Source: DAIMZI01 sp036734025
GTDB taxonomy: Bacteria; Pseudomonadota; Alphaproteobacteria; Rhizobiales; Rhodomicrobiaceae
Direction: 5' to 3'
Assembly (NCBI GenBank): GCA_036734025.1
Contig: DAIMZI010000026.1
Coordinates: 1-24,238 of the forward strand
Length of the DNA stretch: 24,238 nt
Each line of letters opens with the position of its first letter. Positions within the stretch are counted from its first letter, which is position 1. Below, piece by piece: positions 8,040 to 15,713 of this stretch. Position numbers and translations under genes: made by a program. Below the pieces are notes generated by a model, which worked only from the letters and a program-made list of their open reading frames with translations, was not told where the DNA came from and made no database searches.

Positions 8040-8416
8040 CAGGACAGGGTCTCCAGAAACGTGTTGTAATCGTCCCGGCTCATCAACTTGGCCAGTTCGC
8101 TTTTGTCGGCAATTCTGATCTTCAGGAACCAGGCATCGCCTTCGGCATGGGCGTTGATCTTGCCTGGATCATCGGCAAGCGCGGCGTTGACCTCGATGAC
8201 CTCGCCGGAAATGGGCGCATACACTTCGCTTGCGGCCTTGACCGATTCGACGACGGCAATCTCCTCGCCCTGGCCGGCCTTGCGCCCCACTTCGGGCAAT
8301 TCGACAAAGACGATATCGCCGAGTTGCGCCTGGGCATGGTCGGAAATGCCGATGGTGCCGATGTCGCCATCGACAAGGATATATTCGTGTTCCTTCGTGA
8401 ATCGGATCTCTGACAT
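8039..8416 (-). CDS. gcvH: glycine cleavage system H protein
   Basis: The lipoyl-carrier protein of the glycine cleavage system, shuttling the aminomethyl group between P-, T- and L-proteins. It has 125 residues, the usual size, with FTKEHEYI near the N-terminus and the lipoylation motif VVESVKAASEVYAPISGEV with lysine K60. The start at 8416 is preceded by AGGGA at about 9 bases. An open frame extends into gcvT but has no family resemblance. It starts 31 bases after the gcvT stop. Confidence 0.97.
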   Translation of the reverse strand: MSEIRFTKEHEYILVDGDIGTIGISDHAQAQLGDIVFVELPEVGRKAGQGEEIAVVESVKAASEVYAPISGEVIEVNAALADDPGKINAHAEGDAWFLKIRIADKSELAKLMSRDDYNTFLETLS

Positions 8417-8447
8417 CTTGCTTTCCCTGAAAATGACAACGCAGCGT

Positions 8448-9614
8448 TCAGGCTGCGGATTTGCGGCTGAAATATCGGTGTGGGACAAAAGGCAGCGGCA
8501 CGACCCGGGCCGCGTGTTCGCGCCCGCGTATGTTCAAAGAGAGCCGGGTGCCCGATGAGGCAAAGGCCGGCGGCACATAGCCCATGGCGACCGGCGCGCC
8601 CAGCGTTGGCGCGAACGCGCCGCTGGTGATGATGCCGATCAGTTCGCCAGCGGCAGAATACACCTGCGCGCCCTCGCGCGCGCTGGCCCGCCCTTCCAGC
8701 GCCATGCCGACGCGAATACGCGCCGGTCCATCACGCAATTCGGCCTGAATGCGCGGTGCGCCGGGAAATCCGCCTTTCTCGCGCCGGCGCTTGCCGATCG
8801 ACCAGGAAAGTCCGGCTTCGACCGGCGAGGTCGTTTCGTCGATGTCATGGCCATAAAGACAAAGGCCGGCCTCAAGCCGCAGCGTGTCGCGCGCGCCGAG
8901 CCCGGCAGGCTTGAGCGCGTCATCTCGCAGCAGGGCGCGGGCAAAAGCCTCAGCATGTTCAGCGCCCAGCGAGATTTCAAAACCGTCCTCGCCGGTATAG
9001 CCTGAACGCGACGCCCACACATTGCCGAACCCGGTGCCGGCGAACAGGCGCACCGACATGAAGGCCATGTCGCCGCATCCCGGCAGATGCGCGCTCAGAA
9101 CGCGTGCTGCCTCGGGCCCCTGGATCGCCAGCAGCGCGCTGTCGGCCAGGATGTCCAGCCGCGCCCCCTCATCCAGATGGCTTTCGATGCGGCGGAAATC
9201 ATCCGCCTTGCAGGCCGCGTTGACAACGAGATAGAGCCACTCGCGCCCATCCTTCATGCCCACACGCGATATCATCAGATCATCGAGTATGCCGCCCTGC
9301 TCGTTGGTGAACTGGGTGTAGCGGATGCGCCCCGGCTTGAGCGCGTAGATATCACCGGGCACAAGGCGCTCGATTCCGGCGCAGACATCGCTCGGATGGG
9401 AGAGGAGGGCCTGACCCATGTGCGATACGTCGAACAGGGATGCCTGCGTGCGCGTGTGAATGTGTTCGGCAATGATGCCAGGCGGGTAATTCAGCGCCAT
9501 GTCGTAGCCGGCAAACGGCACCATGCGCGCACCCAGAGCGACATGCAAGGCGTGCAGCGGCGTCTTGAGAGGTACAGCGGGTGCTGCGTGAGTGGCGTCC
9601 TGGTCTTGTGACAT
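8448..9614 (-). CDS. gcvT: aminomethyltransferase (glycine cleavage T protein)
   Basis: It transfers the one-carbon unit from aminomethyl-GcvH to tetrahydrofolate and releases ammonia. It has 388 residues. Typical segments are MVPFAGYDMALNYP, SLFDVSHMGQ, TQFTNEQGGILDDLMI, SGYTGEDGFEI and ARDTLRLEAGLCLYGHDI, followed by the C-terminal barrel with GIITSGAFAPTLGAPVAMGYV. The ATG at 9614 was chosen because in-frame codons further up fall into the riboswitch; its Shine-Dalgarno is weak (CTGAGCG). It is the first gene of the gcv operon, about 50 bases after the second glycine aptamer. The dihydrolipoyl dehydrogenase (L-protein) is not in this window. Confidence 0.96.
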   Translation of the reverse strand: MSQDQDATHAAPAVPLKTPLHALHVALGARMVPFAGYDMALNYPPGIIAEHIHTRTQASLFDVSHMGQALLSHPSDVCAGIERLVPGDIYALKPGRIRYTQFTNEQGGILDDLMISRVGMKDGREWLYLVVNAACKADDFRRIESHLDEGARLDILADSALLAIQGPEAARVLSAHLPGCGDMAFMSVRLFAGTGFGNVWASRSGYTGEDGFEISLGAEHAEAFARALLRDDALKPAGLGARDTLRLEAGLCLYGHDIDETTSPVEAGLSWSIGKRRREKGGFPGAPRIQAELRDGPARIRVGMALEGRASAREGAQVYSAAGELIGIITSGAFAPTLGAPVAMGYVPPAFASSGTRLSLNIRGREHAARVVPLPFVPHRYFSRKSAA

Positions 9615-9665
9615 GCGCTCAGGTTCTGACAACGGGTTGCAAGCCGCATGCACGATCGCAAACGG

Positions 9666-9866
9666 CGATGCCCCCTCTGTCACGGATACCTGAGAGATTT
9701 TGCCCGGGCGAACTGTGAGCCCGGTTTTACCCCTTCGGCGAGCCTGCGCCGGCTATGGCGAGGCTTCTTTCCAGAGTGCCGTCTGTCCGCGGTCCTTTTG
9801 CCTGAGAGATTCCGGGGCGGTTGCTCCTTCGGCGCTGGCAATACCAGTCTCTCCCGCGACCATCAG
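9666..9866 (-). promoter_or_regulatory. tandem glycine riboswitch of the gcv operon
   Basis: Two consecutive glycine aptamers are readable on the minus strand. Aptamer 1 (about 9863-9783) opens with GGTCGCGGGAGAGACTGG, contains GCCGAAGGAGCAACCGCCCC, then AATCTCTCAGGCAAAAGGACC and closes with GGACAGACGGCACTCTGGA. Aptamer 2 (about 9780-9668) contains CGCCGAAGGGGTAAAACC, then AAAATCTCTCAGGTATCCGTGACAGAGG, ending near 9670. The conserved cores, the short linker and the position before gcvT leave little doubt. Glycine riboswitches before gcvT usually turn expression on when glycine is abundant. No U-tract terminator follows aptamer 2, so the expression platform may act on translation. Confidence 0.95.
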
Positions 9867-9877
9867 CCGACTTGGGC

Positions 9878-9905
9878 ATCATAGAGCAACCTCTACGCCT
9901 GTCAA
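9878..9905 (-). promoter_or_regulatory. gcv operon promoter
   Basis: On the minus strand a perfect TTGACA (9905-9900) is followed after 16 bases by TATGAT (9883-9878). The predicted start near 9871 is only a few bases before the first aptamer, as expected for a riboswitch-controlled transcript. Confidence 0.8.
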
Positions 9906-9962
9906 ACCGCATCACTGGCGCAAGGGAAAAATACACAACGATGTTAAGCGTCTGCTGGATAA

Positions 9963-10616
9963 TCAGCTTGCGCCCGGGATGGTCCTGTCGAAGGCGACGA
10001 ACAACCGGTAATTGCCCGGAGACACGCCCGGCGTCACATCGAAACTTATCGTCTTGACAAGAGAAAAATAGCCTACGGGCTGGCTGCGGCTCAATTGCAC
10101 GTCGACATTCACGTTCTCGGTACGGATCTTCTGCCCGTTGATGTCGGTAAGATGAACCTGAACCGGGAGGCTGACCGTGCCATCGGTGCCGCGCGGGCCC
10201 ATCAGAACGCGCCCGGCAAAGCCATATTTGACCGACACCGAGTCTGGGCGGATCTCGCATTCGCGAGCGGTCTTGGTGATGCTGCCGCGGTGGAGCACGG
10301 CGAGCCTGTCGCCAACACGGCCCTGCTCGTGAATGGTGACGTGGCGATCAGCCGGCCAGACCTGAAACGGCGGACAGCCTCGCGACAGGCCGGCCATTTC
10401 AACAGGTCCACCCTGATCGGCCTTTGCGGCTTCGAGCAGACCTTCTTCGGTTATCGAGGCTTCCCAACCCGTCGTCGCCGCTTCTTCTTCGGAGGAAAAA
10501 ACGCTCGTACCAAGGCCGGATGTGATTTGCGACAAGCCGCAACCGCTCATGAGCAAAGCGCCGAAAATGACGGGCACGACGTTCAGAATGCGTTTCCCCG
10601 AACCGCGCCGACTCAT
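9963..10616 (-). CDS. putative lipoprotein of unknown function
   Basis: I do not recognise the family. From ATG 10616 the protein has 217 residues. The N-terminus is basic (SRRGSGKRI), followed by a hydrophobic stretch and LLMSGCG, which fits a lipoprotein signal with cysteine at about residue 27, although Met at -3 is unusual. The mature part has only two other cysteines (in RGCPPF and RECEIRP), possibly a disulfide pair, and a beta-rich C-terminal half with hydrophobic/polar alternation (VSLPVQVHLTDINGQKI; NYRLFVAFDR) suggesting an immunoglobulin-like or sandwich fold. The start was chosen for the AAGGCAGG a few bases upstream; upstream ATGs at 10643 and 10640 are possible. It is transcribed towards the gcv promoter, with its stop about 60 bases from the -35 box. 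Confidence 0.75.
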   Translation of the reverse strand: MSRRGSGKRILNVVPVIFGALLMSGCGLSQITSGLGTSVFSSEEEAATTGWEASITEEGLLEAAKADQGGPVEMAGLSRGCPPFQVWPADRHVTIHEQGRVGDRLAVLHRGSITKTARECEIRPDSVSVKYGFAGRVLMGPRGTDGTVSLPVQVHLTDINGQKIRTENVNVDVQLSRSQPVGYFSLVKTISFDVTPGVSPGNYRLFVAFDRTIPGAS

Positions 10617-10981
10617 GGATGCCTGCCTTCGTGATGTCATCATAGGAAATGTATAGCCGGGCAATTGGGACACTTCGTGACGTTCCTGTTGTTTGACCCC
10701 AGCAGAAATTGCTAAAAGGGGCAGGCGCTTGAGCAGCGGCGAGGACGAAGAGCGGCAGGGACAAACTGGTGATCAACGCAATGGACCGGGAACCAGGGTG
10801 GATACATGTGCACGGGCCGCGAGTTGCGACAGCAGACATCTGATCCTGATTTGGGTGGACCTTATCGGCAGATTTTTCCGCTCGCAAGGGGCGGCTGTTG
10901 CAAATTGTTAATCGTCTGCCCAATGAAAGTGTGAACCAGGGGCCCCAACCGTGCGGCTCTGGACCGGCAAAAGGACATGAT
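10617..10981. other. 365-base intergenic region between divergent lipoprotein gene and ispH
   Basis: No convincing gene was found here. Open frames on both strands lack recognisable content and good initiation signals. The minus strand has TATACA near the lipoprotein gene that could be a -10, without a good -35. The plus strand has an AT-richer patch (about 10893-10910) that may contain the ispH promoter, but no clear hexamer pair. The ispH Shine-Dalgarno AAGGA (10971-10975) lies at its end, 6 bases before the GTG start. Confidence 0.6.
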
Positions 10982-11938
10982 GTGACCAGACCGAAGCTGA
11001 AGATCCTCCTTGCTGCACCACGCGGCTTTTGCGCCGGTGTTGACCGCGCGATCGACATCGTCGAGCTGGCGCTGGCAAAATATGGCGCGCCTGTTTATGT
11101 GCGCCACGAGATCGTGCACAACCGCTATGTTGTGGACAGTCTCAAGGCCAAGGGCGCGGTCTTCGTCGAGGAACTGGACGAAATCCCCGATACCGACGCG
11201 CCGGTCATATTTTCCGCACATGGCGTGCCGAAATCGGTGCCGGCCGAGGCGAAGGCGCGCAACATGTTCTATGTCGATGCCACCTGCCCGCTGGTCTCCA
11301 AGGTACATATCGAAGCGGAGCGGCTGCATGCGCGCGGCTATGATCTGCTGCTCATCGGTCACGCCGGACATCCCGAGGTCGTCGGCACGATCGGTCAGTT
11401 GCCCGAAGGCGCAATCACGCTGATAGAGACGGTGGCGGATGCGCGCAGCGTCGCGCCCAAAGATCCCGACCGCCTCGCCTTCGTCACCCAGACCACCTTG
11501 TCGGTCGATGACACCAGCGCGATCGTCGCCGCACTCCAGGAGCGGTTTCCCAACATTGCCGGGCCGCACAAGGAAGACATCTGCTACGCGACCACCAACC
11601 GGCAGGCCGCTGTCAAGGCGATCGCGCCGCGCGCCGATGCTCTTCTCGTCGTTGGCGCTTCGAACAGTTCCAACTCGCAGCGCCTGGTCGAGGTCGGACG
11701 GGTGGCCGGCTGCCCCATCTCCCATCTGGTGCACAGCGCCGCAGATATCCCCTGGAGCGAATTGGAAGGCGTACGCACCATCGGCCTGACCGCTGGCGCA
11801 TCGGCGCCCGAAATCCTGGTCGAGCAGATCATCGATGCGCTGGCTGAACATCATGAGATCGAGGTGGAGACCGTTACCACGGCCACCGAGAATGTCACAT
11901 TCAAGCTGCCCCGGGTGCTGCAAGACAGCGCCGCGTGA
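10982..11938 (+). CDS. ispH: 4-hydroxy-3-methylbut-2-enyl diphosphate reductase
   Basis: This [4Fe-4S] enzyme performs the last step of the MEP isoprenoid pathway, giving IPP and DMAPP. It has 318 residues. The three cluster cysteines are C17 in LAAPRGFCAGVDRAI, C102 in VDATCPLVSKVH and C201 in EDICYATTNRQ; VTQTTLSVDDT and VGASNSSNSQRLVEV form the substrate pocket. I chose the GTG at 10982 because AAGGA lies exactly 6 bases upstream and the protein then begins MTRPKLKILLAAPRGFC, as in relatives; the ATG-like start further up would add 28 residues unlike the family. It is the first gene of ispH-thrB-rnhA, with thrB starting 3 bases after its stop. Confidence 0.97.
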   Translation: MTRPKLKILLAAPRGFCAGVDRAIDIVELALAKYGAPVYVRHEIVHNRYVVDSLKAKGAVFVEELDEIPDTDAPVIFSAHGVPKSVPAEAKARNMFYVDATCPLVSKVHIEAERLHARGYDLLLIGHAGHPEVVGTIGQLPEGAITLIETVADARSVAPKDPDRLAFVTQTTLSVDDTSAIVAALQERFPNIAGPHKEDICYATTNRQAAVKAIAPRADALLVVGASNSSNSQRLVEVGRVAGCPISHLVHSAADIPWSELEGVRTIGLTAGASAPEILVEQIIDALAEHHEIEVETVTTATENVTFKLPRVLQDSAA

Positions 11939-11941
11939 GAC

Positions 11942-12901
11942 ATGGCGGTCTATACCGAGGTCAGCGCGGAAACCCTGTGCGATGTGCTCGCGGGCTATGA
12001 CCTCGGGCCGCTGGTGTCGTTCAAGGGCATAGCCGAGGGCGTCGAGAACACCAATTACATGGTGCACACACAACACGCCCAGTTCATCCTCACATTGTAT
12101 GAAAAGCGCGTGGCGGAACAGGACCTGCCGTTCTTCATCGGCCTGATGGAGCATCTGGCGGCGCGCGGCATCCCCTGCCCCGTTCCCGTGCATGACCGCT
12201 CCGGCCGGGTGCTGCAATCCATCGAGGGACGGTGCGCAGCGATCTTCACATTTCTTGATGGCGTGTCGGTCGGCCGCCCGTCGGTTGGCCATTGCGGGCT
12301 CGTCGGTGCGGCCCTTGCGCGCATGCATCTGGCCGGCCACGGCTTCAATCTGCGCCGCGAAAACAGCCTGTCACTGGCGGGCTGGGCGTATCTGGTCGAG
12401 CTTTTGAAGGACAAAGCCGAAGAAATCACGCCTGGTCTGGGAGCCTTCATCCGCGACGAGCACAGCCGGCTTGAAGCGGAATGGCCACGCGCGCTGCCGA
12501 GCGGGCTGATCCATGCCGACCTGTTTCCCGACAACGTGTTCTTCCTCGATGGCGACTTGTCCGGGGTGATCGACTTTTACTTCGCATGCAACGACCTGCT
12601 CGCCTATGACATCGCTGTCTGCATGAATGCCTGGTGCTTCGAGACTGATCACGCGTTCAACGTTACCAAGGCCCGCAGCCTTCTGGAGGGGTATCGCAGC
12701 GTGCGACCGCTCCGGGCCGACGAGATCGAGGCGCTACCCGTTCTGGCGCGCGGCGCGGCCTTACGGTTCCTGCTGACGCGGGCCTATGACTGGTTCAACA
12801 CCGCGCCAGATGCGCTGGTGCGCCCCAAGGATCCTGTCGAATACTGGCGCAAGCTCAGGTTTCATCAAAAGGTCGCTTCGGCGGGCGAATACGGGCTTTA
12901 G
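11942..12901 (+). CDS. thrB: homoserine kinase (ThrB, aminoglycoside phosphotransferase-like fold)
   Basis: It phosphorylates homoserine before threonine synthase (thrC, also in this window). The 319-residue protein is of the choline-kinase/APH-fold type used by many proteobacteria, not the GHMP type of E. coli. VSAETLCDVLAGYDLG and GIAEGVENTNYMV are the N-terminal signature; the catalytic loop HADLFPDN gives H191, D193 and N198, and VIDFYFACND supplies the metal-binding D211. It starts 3 bases after the ispH stop and ends 2 bases before rnhA, so the three genes form one transcript. Confidence 0.96.
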   Translation: MAVYTEVSAETLCDVLAGYDLGPLVSFKGIAEGVENTNYMVHTQHAQFILTLYEKRVAEQDLPFFIGLMEHLAARGIPCPVPVHDRSGRVLQSIEGRCAAIFTFLDGVSVGRPSVGHCGLVGAALARMHLAGHGFNLRRENSLSLAGWAYLVELLKDKAEEITPGLGAFIRDEHSRLEAEWPRALPSGLIHADLFPDNVFFLDGDLSGVIDFYFACNDLLAYDIAVCMNAWCFETDHAFNVTKARSLLEGYRSVRPLRADEIEALPVLARGAALRFLLTRAYDWFNTAPDALVRPKDPVEYWRKLRFHQKVASAGEYGL

Positions 12902-12903
12902 AC

Positions 12904-13368
12904 ATGACGAAGTCGGGCGTGGTCAATATCTATACCGATGGGGGATGTTCGGGCAATCCCGGCCCGGGAGGCTGGGGCGCGGTGCTGATCTATGGCGAAA
13001 AGCGCCGCGAGATGAGCGGCGGCGAGGCACACACCACAAACAACCGCATGGAACTGATGGCGGCCATCGAGGCGCTCGATGCGCTCAAACGGTCCTGCAC
13101 CGTTCATCTGCACACCGACTCGAACTATGTGCGCCAGGGCATCACGGAATGGATCAGCGGATGGAAGGCGAATGGCTGGCGCACAGCGCAGAAAAAACCG
13201 GTCAAGAACGCCGATCTCTGGCAGCGCCTCGACGAAGCGCGCTCACGCCACGATGTCAGCTTTCACTGGGTGCGCGGCCATTCCGGCGATCCCGAGAACG
13301 AGGCCGCGCATGAGCTGGCTCAGCGTGGAATGCAGCCTTACATCGAGCGCAAACGCAGCACCCCATGA
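12904..13368 (+). CDS. rnhA: ribonuclease HI with His at the fourth catalytic position
   Basis: It degrades the RNA strand of RNA-DNA hybrids. It has 154 residues, normal for bacterial RNase HI. YTDGGCSGNPGPGGWG holds D12, NNRMELMAAIEAL holds E50 and HTDSNYVRQGI holds D72; the basic handle WISGWKANGWRTAQKKPVKN is intact, as is H126 in VRGHSGDPENE. The position equal to E. coli D134 is H136 (NEAAHELAQ; codon CAT), where nearly all relatives have Asp (NERADELA). From what I recall of E. coli mutants, His or Asn there leaves substantial activity, so the enzyme is probably still functional. It is the last gene of the ispH-thrB-rnhA operon. Confidence 0.95.
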   Translation: MTKSGVVNIYTDGGCSGNPGPGGWGAVLIYGEKRREMSGGEAHTTNNRMELMAAIEALDALKRSCTVHLHTDSNYVRQGITEWISGWKANGWRTAQKKPVKNADLWQRLDEARSRHDVSFHWVRGHSGDPENEAAHELAQRGMQPYIERKRSTP

Positions 13369-13389
13369 TGGTAGCCCACTCCGTGACCG

Positions 13390-13411
13390 GCTTTGCCTGT
13401 GCTTTGCCTGT
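13390..13411. repeat. 11-bp perfect tandem duplication
   Basis: GCTTTGCCTGT occurs twice without a gap (13390-13400, 13401-13411) in the 44-base space between the convergent rnhA and peroxiredoxin genes, ending one base before the latter's stop codon. It looks like a recent slippage duplication. No terminator hairpin with a U-tract is evident in this gap. Confidence 0.9.
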
Positions 13412-13412
13412 G

Positions 13413-13943
13413 TCAGGCGCTGCGCGGCATGCCGCCACCGCCCTGGCCGCCAGAGTTCGCCTTCAGAATGTTGAGCATTTCCTCCGCGCCGCTGACGCTG
13501 ACGCCGCCGGGAGCATCCTCGACGCGCAGCGCCTCGACCACGCCGTCCCTCACGAGCATGGCATAACGCTTCGAACGCATGCCGAGACCCGCCGCGCTAC
13601 CATCGAAGTGAAGGCCGGTGGCGCGGGCGAAATCCCCGTTGCCGTCGGCAAGGAACAGGACCTGGCCGTCAGCGCCGGCCGACTTTCCCCACACACCCAT
13701 CACGAAGACATCGTTGACCGCGGTGCAGGCGATCGTATCGATGCCAAGCGCCTTGAACTCGTCGTGGTGCTGAAGATAGCCGGGCAGATGGTTCACGTTG
13801 CATGTCGGCGTGAATGCGCCGGGCACGCCGAACAGAAGAACTGTCTTGCCGGGGAAGATCTCGGATGAGGGCATCTCGGCCGGACCGTCATCGGTGATCA
13901 CGCGAAAAAGGGCGTCGGGCAGTCGGCTACCTTCGGAAATCAT
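13413..13943 (-). CDS. peroxiredoxin, Prx5 (redoxin) family
   Basis: A thiol peroxidase reducing H2O2 and alkyl hydroperoxides. It has 176 residues. PGAFTPTCNVNHLPGY places the peroxidatic cysteine at C48 with the conserved Thr three residues before; IACTAVNDVFVM (C73) and RSKRYAMLVRDG are also typical of Prx5. There is no other cysteine, so an external thiol or glutathione/glutaredoxin probably recycles it. ATG 13943 was chosen because GGAGG lies 7 bases upstream; a GTG two codons earlier overlaps that site. The gene begins 15 bases after the stop of the DsbD-domain gene, so the two are cotranscribed. A glycine-rich tail (SGGQGGGGMPRSA) ends the protein. No signal peptide is seen, so it is cytoplasmic. 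Confidence 0.92.
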   Translation of the reverse strand: MISEGSRLPDALFRVITDDGPAEMPSSEIFPGKTVLLFGVPGAFTPTCNVNHLPGYLQHHDEFKALGIDTIACTAVNDVFVMGVWGKSAGADGQVLFLADGNGDFARATGLHFDGSAAGLGMRSKRYAMLVRDGVVEALRVEDAPGGVSVSGAEEMLNILKANSGGQGGGGMPRSA

Positions 13944-13958
13944 CTGCACACCTCCATT

Positions 13959-14870
13959 TTATGGAAGCAATGCCACGGGCCACGCGGTTTCGCAACCTCG
14001 ATCGTCGGCCACACCCGTCAGCGTGATCGGCGGCTCCTCGCCGGTGGCGGCATGATCTCCCACATCAAGCGGAAGGCTGAAGCGCACCGGGCTTTCACCG
14101 GGAGGCGAGATGCGCCTTGGCATCGGCAGATATGATCCGTCGAGGCGATCGGTAAACAGATCGAGCGCCGCGCCAGGCCGGGGCTTGATCAGATCAACCT
14201 CCAGCCGGTCAGAGGTAGCGTCGCTGATGCGTTCGATGCGCGCAAATGACGGACCAGCCGCGCAAGCCCCGTCGGCAATGTGCCGTGGTGTGCGGGCCAC
14301 AAATTCCAGGACCAGGGCGCGCTCTTGGCTGTCGGCTTCAAGCGCGACAAGCCGCTCCAGCCCGACCTCCTCAGGCAAGCAGATTTCGCGGCACACAGCA
14401 AACTCCAGTCGCAGCCGCAGACGCACCGGTCTTGCCGGGTCGCTGGGCGTGAAGATGACCGGAAACACGACACGCTCGGCATAGCCCGCAAATTGGCCTG
14501 ATCCACTGATGAACCGGCGCGGCACGGGCCAGAGCAGCTTCAAATCAGCCAGATTTTCCGAACCGCTCCAGTCGAAATGCGGCGGGATGCCATCGCCGGG
14601 CGCGCGCCAGTAGGTCTTCCAGCCGGTATTGAGACGCACATCCACACCCGCCAAAAAGGCCGGCGAGCCAGGGCCAGTACGCCCGCGCAGATCAGCATCC
14701 GTGGCGGCTCCTCCAGCGAGAAGGCTCACCCGCGCTTCGTTGGCGCGCGCCACCCATGCTTCTTGGGCGGCAAGAGGCGCGTGCGCCGCGCCACACAGCG
14801 CAGCGGCAAGAGCGAGAACCGCGATCACCGGAGGGCGGGCGCATGTCATTTTCGCGGATGTAGGGCGCAA
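13959..14870 (-). CDS. exported DsbD-domain (thiol-disulfide interchange N-terminal-like) protein
   Basis: About 303 residues with a cleavable signal peptide (hydrophobic VIAVLALAAALCGAAHA, then ALAAQ-like cleavage). The mature part has LNTGWKTYWRAPGDGIPPHFDWSG, LLWPVPRRF and LEFAVCREICLPEE, the CxxxC pattern of the periplasmic DsbD alpha-domain family. These stand-alone proteins lack the membrane and thioredoxin domains of full DsbD. Their exact role is unknown; thiol-disulfide exchange in the periplasm is inferred. The start is uncertain: a TTG at 14870 has AGGAG 6 bases upstream, while ATG 14849 begins a classical signal peptide but lacks a Shine-Dalgarno, and ATG 14891 is also in frame. 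It is the first gene of a two-gene unit with the peroxiredoxin. Confidence 0.85.
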   Translation of the reverse strand: MRPTSAKMTCARPPVIAVLALAAALCGAAHAPLAAQEAWVARANEARVSLLAGGAATDADLRGRTGPGSPAFLAGVDVRLNTGWKTYWRAPGDGIPPHFDWSGSENLADLKLLWPVPRRFISGSGQFAGYAERVVFPVIFTPSDPARPVRLRLRLEFAVCREICLPEEVGLERLVALEADSQERALVLEFVARTPRHIADGACAAGPSFARIERISDATSDRLEVDLIKPRPGAALDLFTDRLDGSYLPMPRRISPPGESPVRFSLPLDVGDHAATGEEPPITLTGVADDRGCETAWPVALLP

Positions 14871-15061
14871 GAACGTCTCCTGTTGAATCAAGCCGACAGT
14901 ATATTCGGATTATTGATTATGTGAGCGCAAGCAGCAAAAAGCATCCCGTGTGCGGATCAAACTGCGGTGATCAGATGCGCCCTTTGCGCATCATGCCGCA
15001 GCGGCACATCGAACGAACGCAGGACTTTTATCGTCCGTCTGAACAAGCTAACCTAGCAACC

Positions 15062-15679
15062 ATGACCGATAAGTATTGCGATACGAGATCTGCTCAAGGG
15101 TCGGGATATCTCGACGGCCAATTGCTCGTTGCCATGCCCAACATGACCGATCCACGCTTTGACCAGGCGGTCGTGTATGTGTGCGCCCATTCGGCCGATG
15201 GGGCGATGGGAATTGTCATCAATCAGCCGGCGCCGCATGTCACCTTCACCGAGCTTCTCGAGCAGCTTGAGATCCTGCCGCGCGATGGCGGTATCAATCT
15301 TGCGCCGCGATTGCAGCTCATGTCGGTATTCGTCGGCGGGCCGGTCGAGACGGGGCGCGGCTTCGTGCTGCACAGCGCCGATTATTTCGCGGCGGAAAGC
15401 ACGTTGGCGATCGACTCTGGCGTGTGTCTCACGGCGACCGTCGATATATTGCGGGCGATCGCGCGCGGCGGTGGCCCTGACCGGGCGCTGTTTGCGCTTG
15501 GCTACGCAGGATGGGCGCCGGGCCAGCTCGAAACCGAAATTCAGGCCAATGGCTGGCTCACCTGTCCGGGAGATCCGGTGTTGGTGTTTGATTGTGATGT
15601 GAGCGACAAGCATCGCCGCGCACTCGCCAAGCTGGGCATCGATCCGAGCTTTCTCGTCAGCGATATCGGCCACGCATGA
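15062..15679 (+). CDS. yqgE: YqgE/AlgH family protein
   Basis: A 205-residue member of the UPF0301/DUF179 family. YLDGQLLVAMPNMTDPRF, GAMGIVINQPAP and VFVGGPVETGRGFVLHS, followed by FALGYAGWAPGQLETEI and NGWL, are the family signature in order. The molecular function is not established; links to alginate regulation (AlgH) have been suggested in pseudomonads. ATG 15062 was chosen because similarity begins shortly after; the frame is open to 14921 but that extension is unlike the family. No strong Shine-Dalgarno is seen. It diverges from the DsbD-domain gene across about 190 bases and converges on the GGDEF-EAL gene, with 34 bases between stops. Confidence 0.93.
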   Translation: MTDKYCDTRSAQGSGYLDGQLLVAMPNMTDPRFDQAVVYVCAHSADGAMGIVINQPAPHVTFTELLEQLEILPRDGGINLAPRLQLMSVFVGGPVETGRGFVLHSADYFAAESTLAIDSGVCLTATVDILRAIARGGGPDRALFALGYAGWAPGQLETEIQANGWLTCPGDPVLVFDCDVSDKHRRALAKLGIDPSFLVSDIGHA

Positions 15680-15713
15680 AATGCACAAGGCGTGTGTCCG
15701 GCGGGCGGGCGGA

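Noticed and set aside
9727..10260. Minus-strand open frame over the riboswitch and lipoprotein 3' end
   Set aside because: It covers both aptamers and the promoter; structured RNA explains the sequence better.
10693..10911. Possible 72-residue protein before ispH
   Set aside because: It has a non-ATG start, no Shine-Dalgarno, low-complexity content and no similarity that I recognise.
10399..11058. Minus-strand frame with a signal-peptide-like stretch (SIALITSLSLPLFVLAAAQA)
   Set aside because: The hydrophobic stretch is followed by unrelated sequence and overlaps the lipoprotein gene in another frame; probably chance.
10862..12340. Long minus-strand open frame opposite ispH and thrB
   Set aside because: Low-information composition, no domain, and it covers two intact essential genes on the plus strand.
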